Shown piece after piece: positions 18,692 through 28,071 of a DNA stretch of 64,000 bases. The DNA is taken from NCBI RefSeq assembly GCF_008065135.1, contig NZ_CP042914.1, forward strand, positions 5,189,404 through 5,253,403, read 5' to 3'. Made by a program: the position numbers and the translations under genes. The stretch comes from Roseimaritima ulvae (lineage in GTDB: Bacteria; Planctomycetota; Planctomycetia; Pirellulales; Pirellulaceae). Under the pieces are notes generated by a model. It saw nothing but the letters and a program-made list of their open reading frames with translations. It did no database searches and was not told the origin of the DNA. Numbering within the stretch: position 1 is the stretch's first letter; each line of letters begins with the position of its first letter.

Positions 18692-20044
18692 CTAGGCTTT
18701 GCGGATGTTGCTGCGGCCTTCGGCGACGGCCAAGGTGGCGTTGCGGGTGTCAACGACCAACGGTGCGTGTTCGACAATTTGCTGGTAGTCAAAGGCCGTA
18801 TGATCGGTTGCGATTAACACGCAGTCCTGTTGGCTGAGGAATTCCGGCGTTAACGCTTGGCTTTCCATCGCTGGCAGGTCGTGATGCCGCATCTTGGGCA
18901 GCGAGGGCACGTGGGGATCGCTGTAGCTGAGGTCCGCGCCTCGTTCGAGCAGTTGTTCCATCAACACGAACGAGGGGCTTTCCCGCGGATCGTCAACGTC
19001 TTTCTTGTAGGCCACGCCCAACAGGCAGATCTTACTGCCTTTGATCGGCTTGCCGGCTTCGTTCAAAAACTCGGCCACCCGGTTGATCACGTATCGCGGC
19101 ATCGCCGTGTTGACTTCACCCGCCAATTCGATGAACCGCGTGGTCTGGCCGTGTTTGCGTGCCAACCAGGACAGATAAAACGGATCGATGGGAATGCAGT
19201 GCCCGCCCAGGCCGGGACCAGGATAAAACGCCTGGAAGCCGAAAGGCTTGGTTTTGGCAGCGTTAATCACTTCCCAGACGTCGATACCGATGGCATCGAA
19301 CAGGACTTTTAGTTCGTTGACCAGCGCGATGTTGACCGCTCGGTAGATGTTTTCCAACACCTTGGCCGCTTCAGCGACTTCGCAATTGCTGACCGCCACC
19401 GTGCCAGCCACGGCCGCACCGTAAAGGGCCACGGCGAGGTCGCGACTGTTGGGGTCGAGGCCGCCGACGACTTTGGGAATCTGGGCTGCGGAGAAATTCG
19501 GGTTGCCCGGATCCTCGCGTTCGGGGCTGTACGCCACAAAGAAGTCGCTGCCGGCTTTCATGCCGCCGGATTCCAGGATCGGAACCATCACGTCGCGGGT
19601 CGTGGTCGGGTAGGTAGTACTTTCCAGCACGACCAACTGGCCGTTGCGGAGTTCGCTGGCGATGGCTTGGCAGGTTCCGACCACGTATTTCAGATCGGGA
19701 TCGCGGGCATCGGTCAGGGGCGTGGGAACGCAAATCAACAACACATCCGGTTCGCTCAGCCGTCCCATGTCCACCGTCGCGTCGAACTTTTCAGCCTTCA
19801 ACCAGCCCGCGATCGTCGCGTCGTCGATATGCTTGATATAACTCTTGCCGGCCGTCAGCGCGTCGATCTTGGCCGGGTCGACGTCAAAGCCGACGCAGGA
19901 GAAGCCGGCCTTGATGAACGCATCGATCAGTGGCAAGCCGACATAGCCCAGGCCGATGATCCCGATCGAAGCGGTCTTTGCGGAAATCCGTTCGCGAAGC
20001 TGGTCGGCGGAATTGACGGCGGGCTGAGAGGTGGAAGAAGGCAT
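18692..20044 (-). CDS. UDP-N-acetyl-D-glucosamine 6-dehydrogenase-like nucleotide-sugar dehydrogenase
   Basis: 450 residues from the ATG at 20044; an upstream in-frame start adds only 11 residues. It has a Rossmann motif IGLGYVGLPL, the catalytic Lys region (NAAKTKPFGF) and the catalytic Cys in GLGGHCIPIDP. The C-terminal half carries LGVAYKKDVDDPRESPS. This fits the WbpA/TuaD class, closest in pattern to enzymes oxidising UDP-HexNAc to the uronic acid for surface polysaccharide. No glycosyltransferase is adjacent. UDP-glucose or UDP-ManNAc as substrate cannot be excluded. Confidence 0.88.
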   Translation of the reverse strand: MPSSTSQPAVNSADQLRERISAKTASIGIIGLGYVGLPLIDAFIKAGFSCVGFDVDPAKIDALTAGKSYIKHIDDATIAGWLKAEKFDATVDMGRLSEPDVLLICVPTPLTDARDPDLKYVVGTCQAIASELRNGQLVVLESTTYPTTTRDVMVPILESGGMKAGSDFFVAYSPEREDPGNPNFSAAQIPKVVGGLDPNSRDLAVALYGAAVAGTVAVSNCEVAEAAKVLENIYRAVNIALVNELKVLFDAIGIDVWEVINAAKTKPFGFQAFYPGPGLGGHCIPIDPFYLSWLARKHGQTTRFIELAGEVNTAMPRYVINRVAEFLNEAGKPIKGSKICLLGVAYKKDVDDPRESPSFVLMEQLLERGADLSYSDPHVPSLPKMRHHDLPAMESQALTPEFLSQQDCVLIATDHTAFDYQQIVEHAPLVVDTRNATLAVAEGRSNIRKA

Positions 20045-20151
20045 AGGTATTATCTCGGGAACGGAATGGGGTGCCACATAAATGGGTGTCGTGAGAATAC
20101 GTCAGAACCCGCCAGGCAAGCTAGTTCAACTGAGTTCACAGGCGGCCGGCG

Positions 20152-21012
20152 TCACCCGCCGTGCACCAGTTTCTTAAAAGCCTCGATCAACTGGTTGGTT
20201 ACCTTCCCGGGCACGCCGGCGCCGATCGGTCGGCCATCCAACTTGACCACCGGAATCACCTCGGCGGCACTACCGGTCAAAAAGCACTCGTCAGCGACAA
20301 AAATGTCATGCCGCGTGAAGGGGATCTCCGAGATGGCGATGCTGTTTTGCTGAGCCAATTCCAAGACCACGTTGCGGGTGATGCCTTCCAAAATTCCTGC
20401 ATCGATCGGGGGCGTCATCAGCACACCGCGGCGGACAATAAAAATATTGTCTCCCGTGCACTCGGCAACTTCGCCCTTGTGATTCAGCATCAACGCTTCC
20501 ACGCACCCGGCTCGCAAGCCTTCCAGCTTGGCCAGGATATTGTTCAAATAATTCAGGCTCTTGATCCGCGGGCTGAGCGCCGCCGGGTGGTTGCGAATCG
20601 TCGACGCGGTGACCAGCTCCAAACCCTGCTCGTAGTTTTCCGGCGGATACAAGGCAATTTTATCAGCAATGATGATCACCTGAGGATCGCTGCAGCGGTT
20701 GGGGTCCAGCCCCAAAGTGCCGCTGCCGCGAGTCACGATCAGGCGGATATAGCCGTCGGTCAGCTGGTTGGCCGCCAGCGTCTCGTTGACCGCGGTGGCC
20801 ATCTGCTGCTTGCTGCCTGGGATCTCGAGGTGGATGGCGCGAGCCGATTCCCATAACCGATCCAGATGCTGCTGCAGTTGGAACACGCGACCGCTGTAGC
20901 TTCGCATGCCCTCAAACACACCGTCGCCGTACAACAAGCCGTGATCGAACACACTGATTTTGGCATCTTCTTTATCGAACAACTGGCCGTTGATGCAGAC
21001 CTTGATTGACAT
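20152..21012 (-). CDS. ilvE: Branched-chain-amino-acid aminotransferase
   Basis: 286 residues, fold type IV PLP enzyme. FDHGLLYGDGVFEGMRSY at the start, the Schiff-base Lys in RIKSLNYLNNILAK (about 160), EVAECTGDNIF and FLTGSAAEVIPV are the family signatures. It makes Val, Leu and Ile from their keto acids with glutamate. It lies 107 bp upstream of the nucleotide-sugar dehydrogenase on the same strand. D-amino-acid transaminase is a less likely alternative. Confidence 0.9.
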   Translation of the reverse strand: MSIKVCINGQLFDKEDAKISVFDHGLLYGDGVFEGMRSYSGRVFQLQQHLDRLWESARAIHLEIPGSKQQMATAVNETLAANQLTDGYIRLIVTRGSGTLGLDPNRCSDPQVIIIADKIALYPPENYEQGLELVTASTIRNHPAALSPRIKSLNYLNNILAKLEGLRAGCVEALMLNHKGEVAECTGDNIFIVRRGVLMTPPIDAGILEGITRNVVLELAQQNSIAISEIPFTRHDIFVADECFLTGSAAEVIPVVKLDGRPIGAGVPGKVTNQLIEAFKKLVHGG

Positions 21013-21295
21013 CGCTTCTGAAATCTCGATTGGTGTGTGAGCGGCTCCATCGGAGCAGGGGGTGGCTATTGTAAGCCAAAAGCCGCTGGTTGTTTATCGG
21101 CCTGCGGGGGAGCGTGCCGAGGGTCTGACGGTAGCCGAAGTCGCTAGACTTTGGACCGTTTCGCCGCCCGGTCCCATCTCGGCGAGATCGCCCTCCCGGG
21201 GGCATTGGTATCTACACATCTTCCTTCACCCTCCTTGAAAAGGAGGGTGAAGGCAGGGCGTCGGGCAATTCAATGCTGCCTAGCCAGACGCAGCA
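21013..21295. other. Intergenic region with two repeat families
   Basis: No credible gene is seen. A CGCCAG-family hairpin (loop CGCTAG here; arms CCGAAGT/ACTTTGG) is at 21131-21155. A CTTCACCCTCCTT/AAGGAGGGTGAAG hairpin at about 21225-21252, followed by an ATTCAATGCTGCC motif, is a partial copy of the right half of the MITE-like element. Confidence 0.6.
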
Positions 21296-22015
21296 CTAGG
21301 CGACGGCGGCTAATTTGGCGTCGGCGATGCGGCCGTTTTCCAGCCGCACGGTATGATCGGCGCCTCGAGCGATGGCGTCGTCATGGGTAACCATCACGAT
21401 CGTCAGTCCGTCCGAAGCGTTCAGTCCCCGCAGCAGGGTGAGGATTTCATTGCCCGTCTCGGCATCCAGGTTTCCGGTCGGCTCGTCGGCCAGCAACACC
21501 GACGGCTCGCTCATCAAAGCTCGCGCGATCGCCGCTCGCTGCATCTCGCCTCCGCTCATCTCGGTGGGTTTGTGGTCGCCGCGATGGCCCAGTCCCACGC
21601 GTTCGAGCAGTTCCAGCGCTCGAGCGCGGGTCTGTTTGCGGGTTCGCAGGTACGACCAGGCACTGCGTCCGATCATGGCCGGCGCCAGGATGTTTTCCAA
21701 CGCGGTCAGTTCCGGCAACAGGTGATAGAACTGAAAGATGATCCCGATCTCGCGGTTGCGAAACGTGTCGCGGTAACGTCGCGAAGCGTCATCGATCCGC
21801 TGCCCTTGGTAGTAGACTTCGCCTTGATCGGGATGGTCCAGCGTCGCCAACAGATGCATCAGAGTGCTTTTGCCGCTGCCGCTGCGTCCGACCATGGCCG
21901 TGATCTGGCCCTCGGGGACCTCCAGGTCGACGCCCCGCAGGACCGGCACTTCCAATCGATTCTTGCGGTAGCTTTTAATCAACCCGCGAGCGTGCAGGAG
22001 GGGTGGTTGGCTCAT
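21296..22015 (-). CDS. lolD: LolD-type ABC transporter ATP-binding protein
   Basis: 239 residues from the ATG at 22015. An ATG at 22057 overlaps the stop of the upstream permease (ATGAGTAA) and would add 14 residues. Walker A is VGRSGSGKSTLMHLL, the signature is MSGGEMQRAAIARAL and Walker B is VLLADEPTGNLD, as in the MacB/LolD/FtsE group. With the upstream permease it should move lipoproteins or extrude an envelope substrate. Upstream promoter elements are not evident, consistent with cotranscription. Confidence 0.88.
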   Translation of the reverse strand: MSQPPLLHARGLIKSYRKNRLEVPVLRGVDLEVPEGQITAMVGRSGSGKSTLMHLLATLDHPDQGEVYYQGQRIDDASRRYRDTFRNREIGIIFQFYHLLPELTALENILAPAMIGRSAWSYLRTRKQTRARALELLERVGLGHRGDHKPTEMSGGEMQRAAIARALMSEPSVLLADEPTGNLDAETGNEILTLLRGLNASDGLTIVMVTHDDAIARGADHTVRLENGRIADAKLAAVA

Positions 22016-22049
22016 TGGTACACAACTCGTTTGTGACTGAAAGGGTTTA

Positions 22050-23603
22050 TTACTCATACCGCAACGACTGAACGGGGTGCATGCGAGCGGCTCGCAGGGC
22101 GGGCAGGACGCTGGCCATGACCGCAATCATCACAGCGCCAATCATCACCCAGGTGACGGTCAGCGGTTCGACGATGGTCGGAATTTCGTTGAAGTAATAA
22201 ATCGTGGGATCAAACACTTCTTGGCCGGTCACCGTCTCGATCATCGCCGCGATCGGATTGATATTGGCCACAAACAGCAAACCGCCGACCAGGCCCACGC
22301 CGGCACCGACGATGCCCAGCGTCAAACCGTACGACAAGAAGATGCTCATCACACCGCCGCTCGACGCGCCCAATGCCTTCAGCGTGCCGATGTCACGTGT
22401 CTTTTCCACGACGATCATGAAGAACGTGGCCAGGATGCCAAAACCAGCCACCGCGATGATCAAGAACAACAGAATGTTCAGGATCGTGGTTTCCATCGCC
22501 ACGGCGGCCAACAGCGGACCCTGCATGTCGCGCCAGGTTTGGATGTTGTAGGCAAATTGGTTCGCGGGAAACCGCGCCTGCAGCGTGTCGCGAACCGCAT
22601 TCAGATTCGCGCCCTCGACCAGCCGCAATTGAATCGTCGTCACGCTCCGCGACTGCGACTGGGGATCGATCATGCCCCGCAGCTCCTGCAACTGGCGAAT
22701 GTCGCAAAACGCAAAGCTGCCGTCGTACTCGCTCATCCCCGACTCGAACATGTCGACGACGGTAAATTTCTGGTTGATCGCTTTGGGTTTGTCCGAAGCG
22801 TTGGCGAACATCAAACGAACGTCGTCACCGGGGCGACAATAAAAGAAGTCCTGAACCTCGTCGTTGGCCGTGCGGGTGCGAAAACTGCACGTGGCCAAGC
22901 CCAGCACCAAACCGGGGAAGTCGGTGGTTTCTTCGGCGAAGTCTTCGGTGCTGCCGGGCGTCGCCGTTTCCTCGACGTCGGTGGGAAACATTTGTCCAAA
23001 ACTGGGACCGGCTTGGGCTTCGCTGTCTTCGGCCAAGCTGCCTTCGGTCTCCATGCGAGCCATCTCTAGACGCTCGCGCTCGACGCTGCGAGCCTTCTCG
23101 ATGCCCAATCGCCACTGGCGATACTCGGCACCCCATTTATAGTGGGGGTCGCGGTCCGGATAGCCGTCCTCGCGCAATTGAAACTGCACCTGCTTGCGAT
23201 TTTCCGGGTGCAGCAGGTATTTTCCAAAATCGGTGACCGACGCGTAGGTTTCCGGATCCAAGCCCGTCAGATTGACTTGATGACGAATGACCTGGCCGTT
23301 GTGCTCGATCGCTAGCATGGCCGGCGTGTGCACGCTGAAGCTGGAACCGGCCAGCTGATTGCCAACCAGACGGCGGATTTCGGCTAGATGCGCTTCTGGG
23401 TTAGTCAGACCGTTGCTGGCATGCGATTCGATCACGATATCGGACGCCAAAGACTGCATTTTGTCATGCATTTCGGCGGAGAACCCGGACATCACGCTGT
23501 TCACCACGATCAGCGTGCCGACGCCCAGGGTCACACTAATCACCGACGCCAGCGCGATATAGCGGGTCCGCAAATAGCGAAAGCAAAGCAACCATCGGTA
23601 CAT
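22050..23603 (-). CDS. LolC/LolE-like ABC transporter permease (FtsX family)
   Basis: 517 residues from the ATG at 23603 (MYRWLLCFRYLRTRYIA). One N-terminal membrane segment (about 18-42), a large periplasmic domain (about 43-370) and three C-terminal segments (about 375-505) give the LolC/E layout, with ILATFFMIVVEKTRDIGTLKALGA as the FtsX coupling region. The periplasmic domain carries a charged insertion (about 120-240, rich in Glu and Arg) not usual in LolC. Only one permease gene is present, so it may form a homodimer with LolD. Confidence 0.85.
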   Translation of the reverse strand: MYRWLLCFRYLRTRYIALASVISVTLGVGTLIVVNSVMSGFSAEMHDKMQSLASDIVIESHASNGLTNPEAHLAEIRRLVGNQLAGSSFSVHTPAMLAIEHNGQVIRHQVNLTGLDPETYASVTDFGKYLLHPENRKQVQFQLREDGYPDRDPHYKWGAEYRQWRLGIEKARSVERERLEMARMETEGSLAEDSEAQAGPSFGQMFPTDVEETATPGSTEDFAEETTDFPGLVLGLATCSFRTRTANDEVQDFFYCRPGDDVRLMFANASDKPKAINQKFTVVDMFESGMSEYDGSFAFCDIRQLQELRGMIDPQSQSRSVTTIQLRLVEGANLNAVRDTLQARFPANQFAYNIQTWRDMQGPLLAAVAMETTILNILLFLIIAVAGFGILATFFMIVVEKTRDIGTLKALGASSGGVMSIFLSYGLTLGIVGAGVGLVGGLLFVANINPIAAMIETVTGQEVFDPTIYYFNEIPTIVEPLTVTWVMIGAVMIAVMASVLPALRAARMHPVQSLRYE

Positions 23604-23739
23604 AATGTCTACCACTCCGTCGGTATCAAATGTTTTTCACTCCCCGCCGATCCCATCCTGGGAACTGCGCAGGCAAGGGTTGGGAGTCTAGCCGCCGGGC
23701 CGGGCTCGCGTAAAGCTCAACCCCAAAAATCCAGGCCAA

Positions 23740-23845
23740 GTAGCATGGGCCCCGGTACGTGGAGAAAAAGTAGCATGGGCCCCCGGCCCGTGAAGACGTG
23801 TACCTCCGCGGCGATCGTGACACACGGCCCGGGGGACCATGCTAC
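23740..23845. repeat. Three GTAGCATGGG-family hairpins
   Basis: Forward copies are at 23740-23762 (degenerate) and 23770-23792, with an inverted copy at 23823-23845. The canonical copy is GTAG, then CATGGGCC, loop CCC, then GGCCCGTG. They lie between the permease start and the GDPD stop, with the inverted pair able to form a longer stem. Confidence 0.7.
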
Positions 23846-23869
23846 GGGGGATGCTACGGGACTACGCTA

Positions 23870-24727
23870 CTAGCCCGCGACGGGCTCCGCGGGCTCGACT
23901 TTGGCGGCTTCTTGCGTGATCGCTTGCCGGATAAACGCGGGGCGGTCGGTGGTGAGCGAATCAGCGCCCCAGCCGGCCAGGGTGCGAGCCGGATCGGCGT
24001 CGTTAACCGTCCAGACATGGAACTCTTTGCCCGCCTGGTGCACGGCGTCGACAAATTTCGGCCCCAACACTTCCAGGTTGCCCTGGGTGCCCAGGCCCGT
24101 GGCGGACGTCTGCTGCAAAATTTCCAGCACCCGGCTGCGGCTGGGTGTCCACTGCGTCGTGACCTTGTTTTGCTTGTAACTGGTCAACCAATTGGCTTTG
24201 TATTGCGGCATCATCCGCCGCGCCCCCCGCACAACCGCCTGATCAAAAGCGATGATCACAATCTGCTCGGCGGCCAGCCCGGAAGCCGTCAATTGCTTTT
24301 TCAGCTCGGGCAGGATTTCCGGGCCACACTTAATTTCCACAAAGATCTGCTTGCCGGCCGGGATCGTGGCCAGCACTTCCTGCAACGTGGGGATGGTTTC
24401 CCCTTGGTACCGCGGATCTTTCCAGCTGCCCACGTCCAAAGCCCGCAATTCGGCCAGCGTCGACTTGGCCACCTGCAGCACCGGTTGCTGCGGTGCGACG
24501 CGTTTGGTGGTTTTGTCGTGAATACACACGATCTGGCCATCGGAGGTTAGGTAAAAATCTCCCTCTATCGCGTCGGCCTGTTGCTGCCACGCTTGTCGGA
24601 AAGCCGCCAACGTGTTTTCAGGAGCATCGAACGAAGCGCCACGGTGGGCGACAATTTTCTGCCCCATAACCGACTCGGTGACGAACATGGGAAGCAGTAA
24701 AGCGAAGGTGGCAATCAAGTAACGCAA
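23870..24727 (-). CDS. Secreted glycerophosphodiester phosphodiesterase
   Basis: 285 residues from a TTG at 24727, chosen because AGGA lies 8 bases upstream and the signal peptide ([15 protein letters not shown]) then sits at the N-terminus. A longer in-frame extension reads into intergenic repeats. The GDPD motifs [32 protein letters not shown] and IFVEIK supply the His/Glu/Asp calcium-site residues. The enzyme releases glycerol-3-phosphate from phospholipid head groups in the periplasm. It has its own transcript. Confidence 0.85.
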   Translation of the reverse strand: MRYLIATFALLLPMFVTESVMGQKIVAHRGASFDAPENTLAAFRQAWQQQADAIEGDFYLTSDGQIVCIHDKTTKRVAPQQPVLQVAKSTLAELRALDVGSWKDPRYQGETIPTLQEVLATIPAGKQIFVEIKCGPEILPELKKQLTASGLAAEQIVIIAFDQAVVRGARRMMPQYKANWLTSYKQNKVTTQWTPSRSRVLEILQQTSATGLGTQGNLEVLGPKFVDAVHQAGKEFHVWTVNDADPARTLAGWGADSLTTDRPAFIRQAITQEAAKVEPAEPVAG

Positions 24728-25456
24728 GATTTGTTTCCTAGGGAAGGGCCCACGCTCGAACGGCTGCCAAGCACAGGCAAGCCGCCCCCCGATGCGTTCG
24801 GGGACCAGCGCAGGCGGGAAGTCAGGTGGGAGGATTATAGACGTTGCCAATGGGCACCAGCGTAAACGGTCGATGAAGCTGGTGTAAAGAAATCGCGAAC
24901 CCCAGCGAAAAATTTCCCCCACCGCTGGGATGCGCGGGGACGGATGCGCGGGGACTGTCCCCGGCGCTTGGCTCTTAGGCCCGGAGGGCCGGCATAGCCC
25001 TTGCCGGGGCTGGCAAGCCCCGGTATCCGCCTTTAACAAAACGAAGGCCCGGAGGGCCGGCACAAAGGATCGCTGCGCGGCGCAATAGCAGAACTGTGTC
25101 GGCCCTCCGGGCCTAGCCGGCTGGTGACGGGTGCGCGGGGACGACGGATGCGCGGGGACAGTCCCTGGCTCTTTGGCCCAAACCTTTCTAAACCGACACG
25201 GCCCGGGGGACCATGCTACTTTTTTCACGGCCCGGGGGACCATGCTACTTATTTTCCCTAGTTTGCCTGGGCTGCATGGCGTGGGTGGATTCCCCATGCC
25301 CTGGCGGACTCGAGCCCCAAAAAGCATTTCGCTCTGCATGGGGCGCGCGATCGCAACTCCACACAACTGCCGCGAAATGGCACGGGGATTGCGATGCTAT
25401 GATGACAGGAAGGCAGTGGTCTCGATATTTCTTACAGGCTGATCAAGGGTGGTCGG
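24728..25456. other. 730-bp intergenic repeat field
   Basis: No credible gene is seen. It contains GGCCC-GGA-GGGCC hairpins at 24978-24990 and 25046-25058 and the inverted form at 25101-25113; a CTTGCC/GGCAAG hairpin at 25000-25017; several ATGCGCGGGGAC motifs near 24935-24960 and 25130-25160; and inverted GTAGCATGG-family copies at 25197-25219 and 25226-25248. The last 200 bp hold the promoter region of the next gene, where no clear box is seen. Confidence 0.6.
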
Positions 25457-25774
25457 ATGTCGGTGCAATGCAAACAACGCGTTGAGTTCTTCGGTGGGCC
25501 AATCGACGGCCAGGTATCGCAGTTGGAGACACCGCTGAAGCCCTTTGTGATTGTGCAGACCCTGGCTCACGCCCGGCACGTCAACGTGCTGGTCCAGTTG
25601 TTTCGAGTGCTGTTCTTCTATGAACACACCGAGCCTCCGGTGCGGGCGGTGTACGAATTGCAAGCGGGCAAATACACCTACCTGCGTTCAACGATCGCCA
25701 TCGATATGCCCGCCGACGCACAGCGAGTGTGCGCGATGATCCAAGAACAGCCACCAATTTTGTCCAGCGACTGA
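25457..25774 (+). CDS. Small conserved-looking protein, function unknown
   Basis: 105 residues, ATG start, soluble. It opens with VEFFGGPIDGQ, a Gly-Gly-Pro-x-Asp-Gly motif seen in small bacterial and phage proteins of unknown function, and has a Tyr-rich centre (YELQAGKYTYL) that could be a beta-strand. I do not recognise a catalytic motif. Codon use matches neighbouring genes and the opposite frames show no better gene. Confidence 0.6.
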   Translation: MSVQCKQRVEFFGGPIDGQVSQLETPLKPFVIVQTLAHARHVNVLVQLFRVLFFYEHTEPPVRAVYELQAGKYTYLRSTIAIDMPADAQRVCAMIQEQPPILSSD

Positions 25775-25935
25775 GCCCAGTCGCCGGGGCGTGAAATCAA
25801 GTCGCAGCGTGGTGAAGTCCACCGCAGGCGTGCCGCGGGAAGCGAACCCGCCGGCGCCTCGGTTGCCAAGATTCCGCTCGCACCAACGAACCACTGCTGC
25901 GATCCATCCCCATTTTCCAGCAGGAGTTTTTCAGC

Positions 25936-26409
25936 ATGTCATCGTCCGCATCTGACCGGTCTTACAATCCCACGTCCTCCACCCCCGTCGCGTTTGGAGC
26001 GGCTACCGAATCTCATCTGCTGTTGGTGGGATACGTATTGTGGATCGTCGGATTTACCGGAGCGCACCGCTTTTACTATGGACGACAACTGACCGGCACA
26101 CTGTGGTTTTTCACCGGCGGATTGCTGGGGATTGGCTGGTTGATCGACCTGTTTTTAATTCCCGGTATGAATCGCAGCGCCGACCTGCGTTACCAACAGG
26201 GCCCCTGGGATTACAGCGCCGCGTGGCTGCTGCTGACCTTCCTGGGACTGTTTGGCATCCATCGATTCTACATGGGCAAATGGTTCAGCGGTCTGATCTA
26301 TTTGGTGACCGGGGGCCTGTTCGGGATCGGTTGGCTGTACGACCTGTGGACGCTGAATGACCAAATCAGCGGTCTCAACCATCGCGCATCGTCCAGCTTG
26401 GCACATTAG
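25936..26409 (+). CDS. Double TM2 domain protein
   Basis: 157 residues with two TM2 modules: GYVLWIVGFTGAHRFYYGR followed by LWFFTGGLLGIGWLIDLF, and FLGLFGIHRFYMGKW followed by LIYLVTGGLFGIGWLYDLW. Each is a helix, a short loop with HRFY, and a second helix, so four membrane segments are predicted. TM2 proteins have no agreed function in bacteria. It is 102 bp upstream of hsp20 but a separate promoter lies between them. Confidence 0.85.
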   Translation: MSSSASDRSYNPTSSTPVAFGAATESHLLLVGYVLWIVGFTGAHRFYYGRQLTGTLWFFTGGLLGIGWLIDLFLIPGMNRSADLRYQQGPWDYSAAWLLLTFLGLFGIHRFYMGKWFSGLIYLVTGGLFGIGWLYDLWTLNDQISGLNHRASSSLAH

Positions 26410-26430
26410 CCACCAACCTTGCAGTGGGTT

Positions 26431-26446
26431 CGGCACGCGTTTTGCA
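26431..26446 (+). promoter_or_regulatory. Candidate sigma-54 promoter of hsp20
   Basis: CGGCACGCGTTTTGCA fits the sigma-54 consensus TGGCAC-N5-TTGC, with GG at 26432-26433 and GC at 26444-26445 separated by exactly 10 bases. Only the first base deviates. It predicts a start near 26457, about 54 bases before the hsp20 ATG. Confidence 0.55.
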
Positions 26447-26451
26447 TTTTA

Positions 26452-26510
26452 CCTTTGCTGTTAGTCAGTTCTGTCAGTTTGTCACTTTCAATAGCAAAGG
26501 AGAGTTTCAA
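26452..26510 (+). promoter_or_regulatory. Candidate RNA thermometer masking the hsp20 ribosome site
   Basis: CCTTTGCT (26452-26459) is perfectly complementary to AGCAAAGG (26493-26500), which includes the first part of the AAAGGAG ribosome binding site before the ATG at 26511. The stem would hide the site at low temperature. If transcription starts at the predicted sigma-54 site (about 26457), most of the left arm is absent, so the two signals would need different start sites. Confidence 0.4.
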
Positions 26511-26981
26511 ATGAACGGTAGTGTGGCTCGACGCGATAACCGCAGTGAAGTTTCACGTTTGTATGATGACCCATTCGCCAGTTTGGAGAATCGCATGAAC
26601 CATCTATTCCGTGGCATGTTCGATTCGTCCGGGGGCGAAACCGGCCTGGCCAACTATCCGGTGGACGTCGACGAAGACGACGATCAGATCACGATCGAGG
26701 CCGAGATGCCGGGATTCAAGCCCGATGAAATCGACGTCCACCTCGAAAACGGCGTGCTGACAATCAAAGCCGAACGCAGCCAAAAGGCGGACAACGGTAA
26801 GAAGAAACATCTCGCCGAACGCCGCTACACCCGCGTGCAGCGGAGTTTCTCGCTGCCGCGGACGGTGGATGGTTCGGACGTCGAAGCCTCGTTGGACCAA
26901 GGTATCCTGACGCTGACGCTGAAGAAAACCGAAGAGAGCAAGCCGCGTCGGATCCAAATCCAGCAAGGCAACCATGCCTAG
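26511..26981 (+). CDS. hsp20: Hsp20 small heat-shock protein
   Basis: 156 residues from the ATG at 26511, with AAAGGAGAG 8 bases upstream. The alpha-crystallin domain spans about 45-140: ANYPVDVDEDDDQITIEAEMPGF-type strand, GVLTIKAERSQ, and the C-terminal strand ASLDQGILTLTLKK. The N-terminus carries NHLFRGMFD-type aromatic residues. The usual IXI anchor appears as IQI near the end. It holds unfolded proteins for refolding. Upstream sigma-54-like and stem signals suggest tight stress control. A strong hairpin follows at 27045-27076. Confidence 0.93.
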   Translation: MNGSVARRDNRSEVSRLYDDPFASLENRMNHLFRGMFDSSGGETGLANYPVDVDEDDDQITIEAEMPGFKPDEIDVHLENGVLTIKAERSQKADNGKKKHLAERRYTRVQRSFSLPRTVDGSDVEASLDQGILTLTLKKTEESKPRRIQIQQGNHA

Positions 26982-27044
26982 TCGCCGGCCTGCGGCGATT
27001 CCAAGTTGGCGCGCTATTTGCGTCACCGCTTTGGCGTTACAGAG

Positions 27045-27076
27045 GGCGATCGAGTTTCCCAAACAACTCGATCGCC
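27045..27076 (+). terminator. Perfect 12-bp hairpin after hsp20
   Basis: GGCGATCGAGTT (27045-27056) and AACTCGATCGCC (27065-27076) are exact complements with an 8-base loop. It ends 10 bp before the first candidate start of the next gene. This separates the hsp20 transcript from the YihY gene and argues against longer starts for the latter. Confidence 0.6.
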
Positions 27077-27116
27077 GTCTCTGCTTATGTCGAACGCTGA
27101 TTGGGACCGCAGAGCC

Positions 27117-28034
27117 ATGGAATTTCTTAAACAAACCTTTGCCGAATTCTCGAAAAATCGCTGCAGTACTCTAGCGGCAGCGCTGGCGTATTACACCGCG
27201 TTTGCTCTGCCGCCGCTGCTGTACTTGCTACTGACACTGCTGACCTTCGGCATGTCCGTGATGTATGACAGCGAGCAAGCCGAGCAGAAAGCCCAGGCCG
27301 TCCTGACCAGCCAAGCCGCGGAACTGCTGGGTAATCAAGCGGTCAGCGATCAAATCACCACGATCCTCGACAACCACCAAGAGTCTCAGGGTCAGTGGTG
27401 GAAAACGCTGCTCAGCTTTGCCGGCATCTTGGTCGGTGCCACCGGCGTGGTCGCGGCCTTACAGGCTGCCCTGAACCAAGTCTGGGAAGTGAAACCGGAT
27501 CCGGAAGAGACGGGCATCAAAGACGTAATCGTTAAACGAGTTTTTTCGTTGGGCATGATCTTGGGATTGGGATTCCTGTTGCTTGTTTCCTTGATCGTGT
27601 CCTCCGTCCTGGCCGGCATCGGTGAGTCCGTGGGTGGTTGGATCGGGATGTCGGAAACCGTGGTTGCGGTGGTGCACTTCGTCGTTCAGGCACTGGTGGT
27701 GATGGTAATTTTTGCCGCGATTTTCCGATACATGCCCGATGCTGACGTGCGTTGGAAAGACGTGCTGGTGGGAGCGGCAATCACAACCGCATTGTTTCTG
27801 CTGGGCCGCTGGGCAATGCAGCTTTACTTCTCGTACAGCGATCCCGGCGCCCAGTTGGGCGCCGCGGCGGCCTCTCTGGCGGTCTTGTTAGTGTGGGTCT
27901 ACTACACGGCCATGATCGTGCTGTTGGGTGCCGAAGCCACTCAGGTGTACGCCGTCCGTTACGGTCACGGCATCCGGCCCGAACCCCACGCAGTACGCGT
28001 TGTGGAAAAAATCAAACGCGGCGCCACTCAGTAG
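27117..28034 (+). CDS. YihY/BrkB-like inner-membrane protein
   Basis: 305 residues from the ATG at 27117, with an alternative ATG at 27087. The longer frame starting at 27006 would run through the preceding hairpin. CSTLAAALAYYTAFALPPLL at about 15-34 and RVFSLGMILGLGFLLLVSL mid-protein are the BrkB signatures. Six membrane segments are predicted, with a long extracytoplasmic loop after the first. The ending AEATQVYAVRYG is also typical. The transported substrate of this family is not established, and older RNase BN assignments are wrong. Confidence 0.85.
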   Translation: MEFLKQTFAEFSKNRCSTLAAALAYYTAFALPPLLYLLLTLLTFGMSVMYDSEQAEQKAQAVLTSQAAELLGNQAVSDQITTILDNHQESQGQWWKTLLSFAGILVGATGVVAALQAALNQVWEVKPDPEETGIKDVIVKRVFSLGMILGLGFLLLVSLIVSSVLAGIGESVGGWIGMSETVVAVVHFVVQALVVMVIFAAIFRYMPDADVRWKDVLVGAAITTALFLLGRWAMQLYFSYSDPGAQLGAAAASLAVLLVWVYYTAMIVLLGAEATQVYAVRYGHGIRPEPHAVRVVEKIKRGATQ

Positions 28035-28071
28035 CCCATTTCAGTTATTGGGCTGTTAGCGGAGTACACGC

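Noticed and set aside
23870-25366. Longer N-terminus for the GDPD protein
   Set aside because: It would translate GTAGCATGG and GGCCC-GGA-GGGCC repeats and bury the signal peptide internally.
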